A stretch of 40,311 nt of DNA, taken from assembly GCA_944322755.1 (NCBI GenBank), contig CALUPY010000023.1, positions 1 to 40,311 of the forward strand, in the 5' to 3' direction. Below the pieces are notes generated by a model. That model made no database searches and was not told where the DNA came from. It saw only the letters and a list, made by a program, of their open reading frames with translations. The translations under genes and the position numbers were made by a program. Positions 8,960 through 17,190 of the stretch are shown here, piece after piece. How positions within the stretch are numbered: position 1 is the stretch's first letter; every line of letters begins with the position of its first letter. The DNA is from Candidatus Gastranaerophilales bacterium (GTDB taxonomy: Bacteria > Cyanobacteriota > Vampirovibrionia > Gastranaerophilales > Gastranaerophilaceae).

Positions 8960-10303
8960 TTACACCAGCTGCTGTGCAAATTCCATACGAAGTTTTTTGA
9001 ATTTTCTGATAACAATTGAGAGAAAAATTACACTTAAGAATAGGAAAGAAACAGCAAGTCCTATCCAGAACCCTAAAAGCGACATATGGTAATGATACGC
9101 AAGCACAAATCCGAACGGAAGTCCGAAGAGCCAGTAGCCTGAAATCAAACAAACTGACGCAACTTTTGTCATCTTTAAGCCTTTCAATATACCGCTAAGA
9201 CAAACCTGAAAACCGTCAAACATTAAATATAGCGCAGCTATATGCATAATAGGTATGCCGAGTTTCATCATTGCAGGCTCTGATGTAAATATACCAAAAA
9301 TTTTTGCAGGAATGAAAAACAGAAAAAGTCCGAACAGTCCCATAAATATTACAGAAATTGCTGTACCCGAGACTGAATAACGCTTGATTTCAGAGAAAAG
9401 TCTAGCTCCGTTGTAGTAACCGACTTTTATCGCAATTGCTGCTGATACAGACATTGGAATCATGTAGGCTGTTGAGGTAATTGTTACCGCTATATTATGC
9501 GTGGCTGCCAGTATACCTGCTTGTTTTCCAACCAGTATTGTAATCAGGTTAAAACCTAAAAACTCTAAGAGCATTGCGGCACCGATTGGTGAACCTATTT
9601 TTAATAACTGTTTTATATAATTTGTATCAAAAAGATTTTCAAAACGAATGAACCTGAAAGTGTAAATAAAAAGAACAAGCCCCATAAATGTTCTGACAGT
9701 AAGAGCGGCAAGCGCAAGACCGATAACACCCAATGCAGGAATTGGTCCAAAACCAAAAACGAGTGAATAAGCCAGCAATGCATTTAATACCAATCCTATG
9801 ACTAATATAAGGTTTGGAAAATTTACAATTTCATGTGCAAGTAAAAACTCTTTCAAACATTGATATATATACATACCAAACAAAGAAAATGCGCAGATAA
9901 AAATATATTCTTTTATCATGGGAACCAACTTGGTCTCAAAACCCATTCTATCAATAAGCGGCACCATGCAAAGCGTGATTATGCAAAAAATTACAGCGAG
10001 TATAAGTGAATAATTTATAGAAGAAATTAAAAATTTTTTTGTTGGTTTTCGATTTCCCCTGTAGTTTGAAAGAACAATAGATATTGCTGACATAAGTCCG
10101 AGACCGATAACAAGAATACAGAATATAATTGAATTTGCTATACTTATTGAAGCAAGAGTGTCTGTCGAATGCTTTGCCGCGATAAAAACATCTGTTGCTC
10201 CGATAAGAATCTGACCAATATTCCCGACTATCAAGGGTATGGAAAGAGATATGATATCTGTTATATATCTTTTATTATTCTGTATTTTTGTTAATATATT
10301 CAT
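8960..10303 (-). CDS. MATE-family multidrug/toxin efflux transporter
   Basis: This is a 447-residue integral membrane protein with about twelve hydrophobic helices in two similar halves, the MatE layout. The first helix region reads SLPLIVGNIGQILIGATDVFIA-like, with the conserved G-x-x-D that opens each MATE half. The second half begins KIGSPIGAAMLLEFLGF. MATE proteins export cationic drugs, toxins or metabolites in exchange for Na+ or H+. The substrate cannot be read from the sequence. The ATG at 10303 has only a weak GAAAG upstream. It is the first gene of a likely two-gene unit with the exonuclease, and its 5' side faces the long region carrying the dispersed repeat. Confidence 0.93.
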   Translation of the reverse strand: MNILTKIQNNKRYITDIISLSIPLIVGNIGQILIGATDVFIAAKHSTDTLASISIANSIIFCILVIGLGLMSAISIVLSNYRGNRKPTKKFLISSINYSLILAVIFCIITLCMVPLIDRMGFETKLVPMIKEYIFICAFSLFGMYIYQCLKEFLLAHEIVNFPNLILVIGLVLNALLAYSLVFGFGPIPALGVIGLALAALTVRTFMGLVLFIYTFRFIRFENLFDTNYIKQLLKIGSPIGAAMLLEFLGFNLITILVGKQAGILAATHNIAVTITSTAYMIPMSVSAAIAIKVGYYNGARLFSEIKRYSVSGTAISVIFMGLFGLFLFFIPAKIFGIFTSEPAMMKLGIPIMHIAALYLMFDGFQVCLSGILKGLKMTKVASVCLISGYWLFGLPFGFVLAYHYHMSLLGFWIGLAVSFLFLSVIFLSIVIRKFKKLRMEFAQQLV

Positions 10304-10376
10304 AATCTTTCGGCTTCTATTAAATTGTGCGAGAAAATACGTTCACGTCATTTCATTCATTATCACGAATTTTTTG

Positions 10377-10524
10377 AGTGTCATTTGAAAAGGTGAACAG
10401 GTGCCGGCTGCGTTGAGCGAAACTAGACTGGCACACCGTGTGAGGCAAAGTCGAACCCAGTGCCCATATGAGCCCAAACCACGCTTTTGGCGAATGTCTG
10501 ATTTCAATAGAACCTGCGACACTA
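10377..10524. repeat. GC-rich intergenic element sharing a repeat with the right edge of the window
   Basis: This patch is clearly richer in G and C than the sequences around it. It contains a seven-pair stem (GTGCCGG 10401-10407 with CTGGCAC 10428-10434) and a small CACA/TGTG hairpin. AGTGTC and GACACT lie near its two ends. Positions 10447-10493 match the reverse complement of 40265-40311 at 36 of 47 bases, with a core AAACCACGCTTTT identical in both. It sits in the divergent region between the MATE and acpP genes. No convincing gene is present. It is probably a copy of a dispersed, hairpin-forming intergenic repeat. Confidence 0.6.
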
Positions 10525-10583
10525 GATTATATATAACATAAGAAAACTTTTGTTGCACGTCTCAGAAAATAGAAGCTGTTTAT

Positions 10584-10678
10584 TAAAAACGACTAAATAA
10601 TTTTAGTAAAATACTTGGCAGCTAAAGTTTGTAAAATAATTAAAAATGGTCGTTTTTACAGAAAATTTGTACTACAAA
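10584..10678. promoter_or_regulatory. Inverted repeats upstream of acpP (possible operators)
   Basis: TAAAAACGAC (10584-10593) and GTCGTTTTTA (10649-10658) are perfect complements, 55 bases apart. Eight bases further on is a perfect 13-base dyad, TTTGTA C TACAAA (10666-10678). Between the long arms lie a small CTAAA/TTTAG hairpin and AGTA-AAA-TACT. Their position 75 to 170 bases before the acpP promoter suggests control of fatty-acid synthesis. No regulator is identified, and the match to known FapR or FabT boxes is poor. Confidence 0.4.
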
Positions 10679-10753
10679 GAAATGTATTTTTTTAAATTTT
10701 TACATTGCAGGATGTAAATAAATTTTAAATGTCGTTATTATCACTTTACAAAA

Positions 10754-10781
10754 TTGCATATTTATATTGAAATAGTATAAT
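10754..10781 (+). promoter_or_regulatory. acpP promoter
   Basis: TTGCAT (10754-10759), a 16-base spacer and a perfect TATAAT (10776-10781). The expected start near 10788 gives a leader of about 40 bases with GAGG before the acpP ATG. Confidence 0.75.
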
Positions 10782-10827
10782 AAATAGTGAAAAACGAGTA
10801 GTTAATTTAAAATGAGGTAGAAAAAAC

Positions 10828-11061
10828 ATGAGTACAGTTCTTGAGAGAGTTAAAAAAGTTGTAGTTGAACAATTAAGCGTTGATGAAGCATTGGTTACTC
10901 CTGAAGCCAGCTTTACAGGTGATCTTGGTGCTGATTCGCTTGATACAGTTGAATTAGTTATGGCTTTTGAAGAAGAATTCGGATGCGAAATCCCTGATGA
11001 AGAAGCTGAAAAAATCGCAACTGTTCAAGATGCAGTAAACTACATTGAATCTCATTCATAA
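10828..11061 (+). CDS. acpP: Acyl carrier protein
   Basis: The 77-residue acidic protein has the full ACP sequence, with the phosphopantetheine attachment serine at S37 in [10 protein letters not shown]. The preceding FTGDLG and the following [16 protein letters not shown] are typical. It carries growing acyl chains on the phosphopantetheine arm during fatty-acid synthesis in the cytoplasm, and also supplies acyl groups to acyltransferases. GAGG lies upstream of the ATG, and a strong promoter is at 10754. fabF follows after 145 bases in the usual acpP-fabF order. The gap between them holds a strongly paired element that may alter how much of the downstream gene is made. Confidence 0.98.
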   Translation: MSTVLERVKKVVVEQLSVDEALVTPEASFTGDLGADSLDTVELVMAFEEEFGCEIPDEEAEKIATVQDAVNYIESHS

Positions 11062-11080
11062 TTGTAGTTAAAGTAAATGA

Positions 11081-11172
11081 ATATATTTGCGAGGGGTCGG
11101 CTAGGTTTTGTTCTATATAGAACTTAATATTGTACAAATTTTAAATTAGCCATAAACTCCTCGCAAATTTAT
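11081..11172 (+). ncRNA. Candidate structured RNA element between acpP and fabF
   Basis: The spacer folds on paper into nested stems. The outer helix is ATTTGCGAGGGG (11085-11096) with CTCCTCGCAAAT (11157-11168), twelve pairs including one G-T. Inside it GGCTA (11099-11103) pairs with TAGCC (11147-11151). An apical hairpin GTTCT-ATAT-AGAAC occupies 11110-11123, and a TTGTACAA dyad lies at 11130-11137. No T run follows, so it is not a simple terminator. It could be a processing or stability element, a cis-regulator of fabF, or a small RNA. TTGTAC, 17 bases, TAAACT (11130-11158) is a possible internal promoter. Function is unknown. Confidence 0.5.
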
Positions 11173-11206
11173 ATCAACCGGAATAGAATAAAGGTATAAG
11201 TTAAAA

Positions 11207-12463
11207 ATGAATAAAAGAAGAGTAGTTGTCACTGGGATGGGTATAGTATCGCCTTTCGGTGTTGGATTGAATAAATTTTGGAACAGTCTTCTGGAAGGCA
11301 AAAGCGGTATTTCTACCATTGAACGTATTCCGCTGGACGGTCATACGGTTCATATTGCAGGCGAAGTTAAGAACTTTAATCCGGAAGACTATCTGGATCC
11401 GAAAGATGCCCGCAGAATGGACAGATATAATCAGTTTGCAATGGTTGCTGCAGATGAGGCAATTAAAGATTCAGGTATAATTGCAGGAGAAAATGTAGAC
11501 CCGTACAGATATGGAGTGATAGTAGGTTCTGCAGCAGGCGGTTTTGACACGTTTGAAAAACAGCATGACATTATAACCGCCAAAGGACCTACAAAATGCT
11601 CACCGTTTACTGTTCCTATGATTATTGCAGATATGGGAGCAGGCAGAATTTCAATTAAACACGGAGCTAAAGGTGTTAATAAGGCTGTTGTAACAGCTTG
11701 TGCGACTTCTGCACATTCAGTAGGCGATGCTTTTCGTTCTATTCAGTGGAATGATGCGGATGTTATTGTTGCTGGCGGCGCTGAAGCTGTTATCACAAAA
11801 CTCGGTATTGGCGCGTTTACCAGTGCCAGAACATTATCAAAACATAATGATGAACCGCAAAAAGCATCAAGACCTTATGACAAAGACCGCGACGGTTTTA
11901 TTATGTCAGAAGGAGCAGCTGTTTTAATTCTTGAAGAATTGGAACATGCTAAAAAACGCGGTGCGAAAATTTATGCAGAAGTAGTAGGCTACGGTCAAAC
12001 TGCTGATGCGTATGATATTGTTGCGCCTGCTGCAGATGGTGCCGGTGCTGCAAAAGCGATGGAGCTTGCTGTACAAGATGCAGGTATAAAACCGGAACAA
12101 GTTGATTATGTAAACGCTCACGGTACAAGTACCGGATTGGGCGATATCGCTGAATCTCAGGCAATCGCAAGAGTTTTTGGCGATTTAGACAAAAATCCGC
12201 ACCTTAAAGTAAGCTCTACAAAATCAATGCATGGTCACATGCTTGGTGCCACAGGCGCTGCTGAATCAATTGTTTGCATAGAGGTTATTAATAACGGAAT
12301 TATTCCTCCTACAATAAACCTCGACAATCAGGATGAAGCGGTTGCAAATCTGAACTATGTTCCACATAAAGCCCAAAAAGCTGAAGTTAAGTATGCTTTA
12401 ACAAATTCATTTGGTTTTGGTGGACATAATGCTTCAATATTATTCAAAAAGTATGAAGCATAA
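11207..12463 (+). CDS. fabF: 3-oxoacyl-[acyl-carrier-protein] synthase II
   Basis: The 418-residue protein is a full-length condensing enzyme. The catalytic triad is visible: C165 in VTACATSAHS, H305 in VNAHGTSTGLGD and H344 in KSMHGHMLGATGA, with K339 just before it. The C terminus has NSFGFGGHNASILF, the usual FabF glycine-rich motif. It condenses malonyl-ACP with acyl-ACP to lengthen the chain by two carbons in type II fatty-acid synthesis, and in many bacteria it is needed for temperature-dependent or unsaturated chain lengthening. Its partner acpP is directly upstream. The ribosome binding site is weak (AAAGG some distance from the ATG). A strong terminator follows. Confidence 0.98.
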   Translation: MNKRRVVVTGMGIVSPFGVGLNKFWNSLLEGKSGISTIERIPLDGHTVHIAGEVKNFNPEDYLDPKDARRMDRYNQFAMVAADEAIKDSGIIAGENVDPYRYGVIVGSAAGGFDTFEKQHDIITAKGPTKCSPFTVPMIIADMGAGRISIKHGAKGVNKAVVTACATSAHSVGDAFRSIQWNDADVIVAGGAEAVITKLGIGAFTSARTLSKHNDEPQKASRPYDKDRDGFIMSEGAAVLILEELEHAKKRGAKIYAEVVGYGQTADAYDIVAPAADGAGAAKAMELAVQDAGIKPEQVDYVNAHGTSTGLGDIAESQAIARVFGDLDKNPHLKVSSTKSMHGHMLGATGAAESIVCIEVINNGIIPPTINLDNQDEAVANLNYVPHKAQKAEVKYALTNSFGFGGHNASILFKKYEA

Positions 12464-12481
12464 AAAATGGATATTTAAGAC

Positions 12482-12511
12482 AAAAAAGAGAGCTTAAAGC
12501 TCTCTTTTTTT
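12482..12511 (+). terminator. Intrinsic terminator after fabF
   Basis: GAGAGCT (12488-12494) and AGCTCTC (12498-12504) pair around TAA. The stem is extended by an A tract on the left and a long T run on the right, so it can act in both directions. Confidence 0.92.
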
Positions 12512-12541
12512 AATGCAAATTTTTTACTTATATATGCAAAA

Positions 12542-12561
12542 CCCTGATAAAAATACCAGGG
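12542..12561 (-). terminator. Probable terminator of nrdJ
   Basis: On the minus strand CCCTGGTA pairs with TATCAGGG (eight pairs, one G-U) around TTTT and is followed by four T residues. It lies about 33 bases after the nrdJ stop. Confidence 0.6.
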
Positions 12562-12593
12562 CTTGTGTGTTTTATTCTTGTTTAAACTGATAA

Positions 12594-14564
12594 TTATGAA
12601 CATCCGGAGTATCCGCAATTAAGACAGATAAAACAACCTTCGCCGTAACCGAGAATTGCTCCGCATTCAGGGCATTTGTGTTCTTCGCCTTCATGCTGTT
12701 CTTCTATTTCTACTGATTTAATTTCAGGCATTTTCTTTTCTTCTTTTTTCTCAAGATTCATCGGTTGGAATTGTCTTGAGTTGTTTCTGTAAACAGTTAT
12801 ACCTTTGAGGTTATTTTCAAAAGCTAGTTTGTAGGAATCCGCAACATCTTCTCGTGTTGCATTTTCTTCAAAGTTAACTGTTTTAGAAACAGCATTATCT
12901 GTATGAAGCTGGAATGCTGCCTGCATTTTTACGTGCCAGTATGGAGAAACATCGTGTGCACATACAAATATTTTCTTTGCTTCCTCCGGTACTTCGCTGC
13001 AATGCGCAAGTGTACCGTCAATCGAGATTTTCTTCATCAATTCTTCTGAATAAAATCCGTGTTCTCTTGCATAAGCTTCAAATATCGGATTAACTTCCAC
13101 AAGTTTTGTACCATCCATCACGTCTCTGATAAATACAAGCCCGAACAGAGGTTCAACACCTCCTGACGCACTTGCAATCATTGAAATAGTTCCGGTCGGG
13201 GCAATACAAGTAGTAGTAGCATTTCTTATACCCACCTGTGCAATTTGTCTATCTAGTTCAGCCCACATATCGTCTGTAATAATGCCGGCTGATTTGCCTT
13301 TATATTTTTTCGTAAGCCAGTTTTGACCGTCATATATGCTGCCTTTAAAATTGTTAAATCTGCCTCTTGTTTTGGCAAATTCGATGGATTTTACTTTTGA
13401 ATGATAATCAATAAATTCCATAATTTGCGCAGCCAGTTTGGTTCCTTCTTCTGAATTGTAACCAATACCAAGCTGCATTAACATATCAGCCCAACCCATT
13501 ACGCCAAGACCGATTTTTCTGTTATTTTGAACCATTTCGCTTATTTGAGGAAGCGGATAGTTGTTTATTGCAATTACATTATCAAGGAAATGTATTGCCA
13601 TTTTTGTAACAGAAGCAAGTTTATCCCAGTCTACGCTCAGATTGTCTTTTTCTCCTTTAAGCATTAATCCAAGATTAATTGAACCGAGGTTGCAAGCTTC
13701 GTAAGGAAGTAGCGGAACCTCACCGCAGGGGTTAGTTGATTCAATTTCTCCGATTAACGGAGTCGGGTTATCATAATTCATTTTGTCAATAAATATGATA
13801 CCAGGCTCTCCGTTTCTCCATGCGCCGTCAACAATTAAATCAAAAACTTCTTTTGCGTTAAGTTTTCCAACGGGCTGTTTTGTTCTCGGATGAATGAGTT
13901 CGTAGTCTCCGCCTTGTTTTAAAGCTTCCATAAATTTATCAGTAATTGCAACAGAAATATTGAAATTGTTTAATCTGTTGTTATCTGATTTGCAATTAAT
14001 AAATTCAAGAATATCAGGATGGTCAACACGGAGAATTCCCATGTTTGCACCTCTTCTTGTCCCGCCCTGTTTAACTGCTTCTGTTGCAGCATTAAACACT
14101 TCCATAAAGCTTACCGGCCCTGAAGAAACACCCATTGTAGAGCGGACAACATCGTTTTTGGGTCTCAACCTCGAGAAAGAAAATCCGGTACCGCCGCCTG
14201 ATTTATGTATTAATGCAGTATTTTTTACTGTTTCAAAAATGCCTTCCAATGAATCTTCAACAGGCAGAACAAAACAAGCCGCAAGCTGTCCGAGTTCTCT
14301 GCCCGCATTCATAAGAGTCGGTGAATTGGGCATAAAATAGCGGTTTGTTATAAAATCATAAAATTCTTTTGTTGTTTCTTTTATTTCAGAATCGGTTGCA
14401 CCGAATTGTCTGTCAGCTTCGGCAAGAGTTGATGCAACACGCATAAATAAATCTTTCGGTGTTTCTGTCGGTACTCCGTTTTTGTCTCTTTTAAGGTATC
14501 TTTTTTCAAGAACTTTAATTGCGTTCTTAGACAAGTTTAGTTTTTCTTCCATTTCAAGGCTCAC
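12594..14564 (-). CDS. nrdJ: Class II (adenosylcobalamin-dependent) ribonucleotide reductase
   Basis: The 656-residue protein converts ribonucleotides to deoxyribonucleotides, using a radical generated from adenosylcobalamin. Key residues are visible: C97 in LAACFVLPV, the active-site NPCGE (N278, C280, E282), and [12 protein letters not shown] (about 168-178). Near the C terminus a cysteine cluster (CPEC, CFIC, CGYSGC) likely binds zinc or reduces the active site. Class II enzymes need no oxygen and no second subunit, which suits life with or without oxygen, but require B12. The start is GTG at 14564 with GGGGGAG eight bases upstream; an ATG at 14552 is a weaker choice. I see no cobalamin riboswitch or clear NrdR box. 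It is monocistronic. Confidence 0.96.
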   Translation of the reverse strand: MSLEMEEKLNLSKNAIKVLEKRYLKRDKNGVPTETPKDLFMRVASTLAEADRQFGATDSEIKETTKEFYDFITNRYFMPNSPTLMNAGRELGQLAACFVLPVEDSLEGIFETVKNTALIHKSGGGTGFSFSRLRPKNDVVRSTMGVSSGPVSFMEVFNAATEAVKQGGTRRGANMGILRVDHPDILEFINCKSDNNRLNNFNISVAITDKFMEALKQGGDYELIHPRTKQPVGKLNAKEVFDLIVDGAWRNGEPGIIFIDKMNYDNPTPLIGEIESTNPCGEVPLLPYEACNLGSINLGLMLKGEKDNLSVDWDKLASVTKMAIHFLDNVIAINNYPLPQISEMVQNNRKIGLGVMGWADMLMQLGIGYNSEEGTKLAAQIMEFIDYHSKVKSIEFAKTRGRFNNFKGSIYDGQNWLTKKYKGKSAGIITDDMWAELDRQIAQVGIRNATTTCIAPTGTISMIASASGGVEPLFGLVFIRDVMDGTKLVEVNPIFEAYAREHGFYSEELMKKISIDGTLAHCSEVPEEAKKIFVCAHDVSPYWHVKMQAAFQLHTDNAVSKTVNFEENATREDVADSYKLAFENNLKGITVYRNNSRQFQPMNLEKKEEKKMPEIKSVEIEEQHEGEEHKCPECGAILGYGEGCFICLNCGYSGCS

Positions 14565-14601
14565 TTTGTGTTCTCCCCCAATCTATTATAAATTACCATG
14601 T

Positions 14602-14630
14602 TATATATTATATAATAAAAAATGTTTCAA
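14602..14630 (-). promoter_or_regulatory. nrdJ promoter
   Basis: On the minus strand TTGAAA (14625-14630) is followed after 17 bases by TATATA (14602-14607), giving an expected start near 14595 and a leader of about 30 bases. The rest of the divergent spacer up to 14842 must also hold the start signals for plsC on the plus strand, but no clear box stands out there. Confidence 0.6.
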
Positions 14631-14842
14631 GCACAAATTAATAACCAATAATAGTTAAGGATATTAAACTTGACATTTTTCAATAGTATTTCATGATGAA
14701 TAAAACCGAAAGTCATGCCTGTACATCATCTTAGTGTATTGAGATAATTGTTCATTAAAATATTTAAACATGTGTATAACTTTTATTTCACAAATATTTC
14801 TGTTAGAATATTGTTATTATACAAAACAGGATGTAATTTTAA

Positions 14843-15481
14843 ATGAGTAAATTTTCAAAAAGAGTAGCAGAGGATTATAATCGTTTTAGACGGGCTTTTC
14901 AGTGGCTTACATGCAATTTTTTTGTATGTAACTTTGTAAAACTTATGTATGATTACAAAGTTGAAGGCAGGGAAAATATCCCACAGGGCGAAAAGTTTAT
15001 TGTCGCAGCAAATCATATTTCAGGGAAAGACCCATTTCTTATCCCGTGTGCACTGAAAAAACCAGTAGCTTTTATGGCAAAAGAAGAACTGTTTGAAAAA
15101 TTCTTTTCTAAAAAACTTATGGACTGGTGCGGAGCTTTTGCTGTAAAAAGAGACAAAGTGGAGGTTTCCACAATAAAAACCGCACTCGCAATAAAAGATA
15201 CCTCATGGATGCTCGGATTATTTCCTCAGGGAACAAGAGATTCGAGCCAAAATATAGACAAAATAACAAAAGGATTCGCAACGTTTGCGAAGGTAACAAA
15301 AACAGGCATTTTGCCAGTAGCTATAATTGGAGCTGACAAAAAAATCAAATGGCCGTTCAGTGAAAAACTAACAATAAAAATCGGTCATATGATTCCCTAC
15401 AGCGATAATGTTGATGAAATGATGAATGAATGGTGCAGAGCTTTATCGGAACTCACCGGGAAAAACTTTGCTCTTGCATAG
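14843..15481 (+). CDS. 1-acyl-sn-glycerol-3-phosphate acyltransferase (PlsC family), first copy
   Basis: The 212-residue protein has the PlsC/LPLAT motifs. The catalytic HxxxxD is H58-D63 in AANHISGKDPF. Motif III is FPQGTRD at 127-133, and a conserved proline segment follows (ILPVAIIG). It is expected to acylate lysophosphatidate at the membrane, using acyl-ACP or acyl-CoA, to make phosphatidate. The usual glutamate of motif III (FPEGTR) is glutamine here. A hydrophobic patch near 22-36 may hold it at the membrane. A second, similar gene follows after 60 bases. The ATG has only AGGATG as an upstream purine stretch. Assignment to the family is firm, but exact acyl acceptor and chain preference are unknown. 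Confidence 0.9.
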   Translation: MSKFSKRVAEDYNRFRRAFQWLTCNFFVCNFVKLMYDYKVEGRENIPQGEKFIVAANHISGKDPFLIPCALKKPVAFMAKEELFEKFFSKKLMDWCGAFAVKRDKVEVSTIKTALAIKDTSWMLGLFPQGTRDSSQNIDKITKGFATFAKVTKTGILPVAIIGADKKIKWPFSEKLTIKIGHMIPYSDNVDEMMNEWCRALSELTGKNFALA

Positions 15482-15541
15482 TTTTCTCGATTGTCATGGA
15501 ATTAAGAATTAAAGAATTAAAGAAAAAAGAAGGAAGTATAA

Positions 15542-16228
15542 ATGTCAAGACACTATTCTAAACGGTCTGCACGGGAGTTTAATTTTTTCAGAAGATGTTT
15601 TCAGCAGCTCTGGATATATCTGATTGGTGTGCCTTTGTTTCATATATTTTATCGTATCAAGATTTACGGACGTGAGAATATCCCGAAAGGAGCAAGGTTT
15701 ATAGTCGCTGCAAATCACATTTCTTATTTAGACCCGTTTATTGTTTCATATGCTGTAAAAAAACCAGTTGCATATATGGCAAAAAAAGAACTGTTTGAAG
15801 AATCATGGCTTCAGACTCTTTGTATGGATTGGCTTGGTGCATTTGCGGTAAACAGAGAGAAACTTGAAGTTTCTACTTTGAAAACCGTAAAAGAGGTTTA
15901 CAAAAGCAGTTGGATGCTGGGTATTTTTCCTCAGGGCGGAATCCGTAAAAATAAAACCATTGAAAAAATAAACAAAGGTTTTGCTGTAATTTCCAAAGCT
16001 GCAAAGTGGGATATCCTGCCTGTTTCTATAACAGGTTGTGAAAAATATAACTGGATACCATTTAAAGGCAAAATGATCGTAAAAATCGGAAAACCTGTTT
16101 CTTATAAACTGACACAGGAAGAAATTATTGATGAATGGGGGCATCAGATTTCTGAAATGTGCGGATATCAATTTGTTCCGACTGTTAATGAAGCTGAATG
16201 CGAAGAAAAAAATTTAACACAGACATAA
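15542..16228 (+). CDS. 1-acyl-sn-glycerol-3-phosphate acyltransferase (PlsC family), second copy
   Basis: The 228-residue protein is clearly a paralogue of the preceding gene. Both share an N-terminal S-x-x-x-S-x-R pattern, GRENIP, AANHIS, KKPVA-MAKKELFE and STLKT/STIKT stretches in the same order. The catalytic H59 and D64 are present (AANHISYLDPF). Motif III is FPQGGIR (129-135): glutamine replaces glutamate as in the first copy, and the Thr of GTR is replaced. This may mean altered binding of the glycerol-phosphate head. AAGGAAG precedes the ATG. The pair probably arose by tandem duplication and may have split acyl-donor or acceptor specificity. dapA follows after 65 bases. Confidence 0.9.
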   Translation: MSRHYSKRSAREFNFFRRCFQQLWIYLIGVPLFHIFYRIKIYGRENIPKGARFIVAANHISYLDPFIVSYAVKKPVAYMAKKELFEESWLQTLCMDWLGAFAVNREKLEVSTLKTVKEVYKSSWMLGIFPQGGIRKNKTIEKINKGFAVISKAAKWDILPVSITGCEKYNWIPFKGKMIVKIGKPVSYKLTQEEIIDEWGHQISEMCGYQFVPTVNEAECEEKNLTQT

Positions 16229-16293
16229 AATTTTCTTGCAATTCGCAGACCTGTTAATTTATACTGGGTTAGGAAAATTTAAAGGAGATATAT

Positions 16294-17181
16294 ATGGCAA
16301 TGCGTTTTGATCTGGGTGAAATTATTACAGCAATGATTACCCCGATGAATGAAAAAAAAGAAATTGATTACCCATCGCTGGAAAAATTGCTGGCACACCT
16401 TATAAACAATGGCTCTGACGCACTATTAATTGCAGGAACAACTGGAGAATCGCCCACTCTGACGCATGAAGAAGAAGTCGAACTTTTTAAATTTGTTAAA
16501 TCAAAAATCGGTTCCAAATGCAAACTCATAATGGGAGCTGGTTCAAATTGTACAATTACTGCTGTTAAGGCTACTCAAAATGCAAAATCAGCAGGTGCTG
16601 ATGCAATACTATCAGTTGTTCCTTATTATAACAAACCATCTCAAAAAGGATTGATTGCTCATTTTTCTGCAATAGCTGAATCAACAGATTTACCTATTAT
16701 ACTGTACAATATACCAGGAAGAACTGGTATATCAATGAAACCTGAAACCATTGCAGAACTTGCGAATAAATACAAAAACATTGCTGCCGTAAAGCAAAGT
16801 CTTGCTGATATGGATATTATTACCGAAACAAGACGACTCTGTCCTGAGGATTTCCTTATTTATTCCGGAGATGACAGTCTGACTCTTCCGATGATGTCTG
16901 TCGGAGCATACGGGGTTATTAGTGTTGCTTCACATATTATCGGCAAGGAAATGAAATCAATGATTAATCTCTATAAATCAGGAAGATTTGAAGAAGCTAC
17001 TGCAATGCACTTGAAATTGTATCCTCTGTTTAAAAAGATATTTATGGCACCTAACCCTGTTCCGATAAAGCAGTGTCTTGCCAGAATGGGTATTATAGAA
17101 AACCATGTAAGACTTCCGCTGGTACCTCTTGATGAACAAGAACGAGCAGAGCTTTATGCTGTACTGGAGCAGTATATTTAG
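16294..17181 (+). CDS. dapA: 4-hydroxy-tetrahydrodipicolinate synthase
   Basis: The 295-residue protein belongs to the DapA/NAL aldolase family. It has GTTGESPTL (T49, T50), the proton-relay tyrosine Y138 in LYNIPGRTG, and the Schiff-base lysine K167 in AAVKQS. It condenses pyruvate with aspartate semialdehyde, the first step of the lysine/diaminopimelate branch needed for peptidoglycan and lysine. The residues after the lysine (QSLADMD) differ from the common EASGD, but other motifs and GDDSLTLPMMSVGAYGVISVASH are typical of DapA. A strong AAGGAG precedes the ATG. trkA starts ten bases after its stop, so dapA, trkA and trkH form an operon. Confidence 0.94.
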   Translation: MAMRFDLGEIITAMITPMNEKKEIDYPSLEKLLAHLINNGSDALLIAGTTGESPTLTHEEEVELFKFVKSKIGSKCKLIMGAGSNCTITAVKATQNAKSAGADAILSVVPYYNKPSQKGLIAHFSAIAESTDLPIILYNIPGRTGISMKPETIAELANKYKNIAAVKQSLADMDIITETRRLCPEDFLIYSGDDSLTLPMMSVGAYGVISVASHIIGKEMKSMINLYKSGRFEEATAMHLKLYPLFKKIFMAPNPVPIKQCLARMGIIENHVRLPLVPLDEQERAELYAVLEQYI

Positions 17182-17190
17182 GGTGGTCGG

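Noticed and set aside
10343-10558. 71-residue frame on the minus strand across the GC-rich repeat
   Set aside because: No ribosome binding site, odd composition, and overlap with the hairpin repeat. Its local peptide likeness to the right edge follows from the gap-free DNA match alone.
14565-14842. Cobalamin riboswitch or NrdR boxes before nrdJ; also TTGACA at about 14670
   Set aside because: The nrdJ leader is only about 30 bases and no B12-box or paired NrdR sites are seen. The TTGACA has no acceptable -10 at 16-18 bases.
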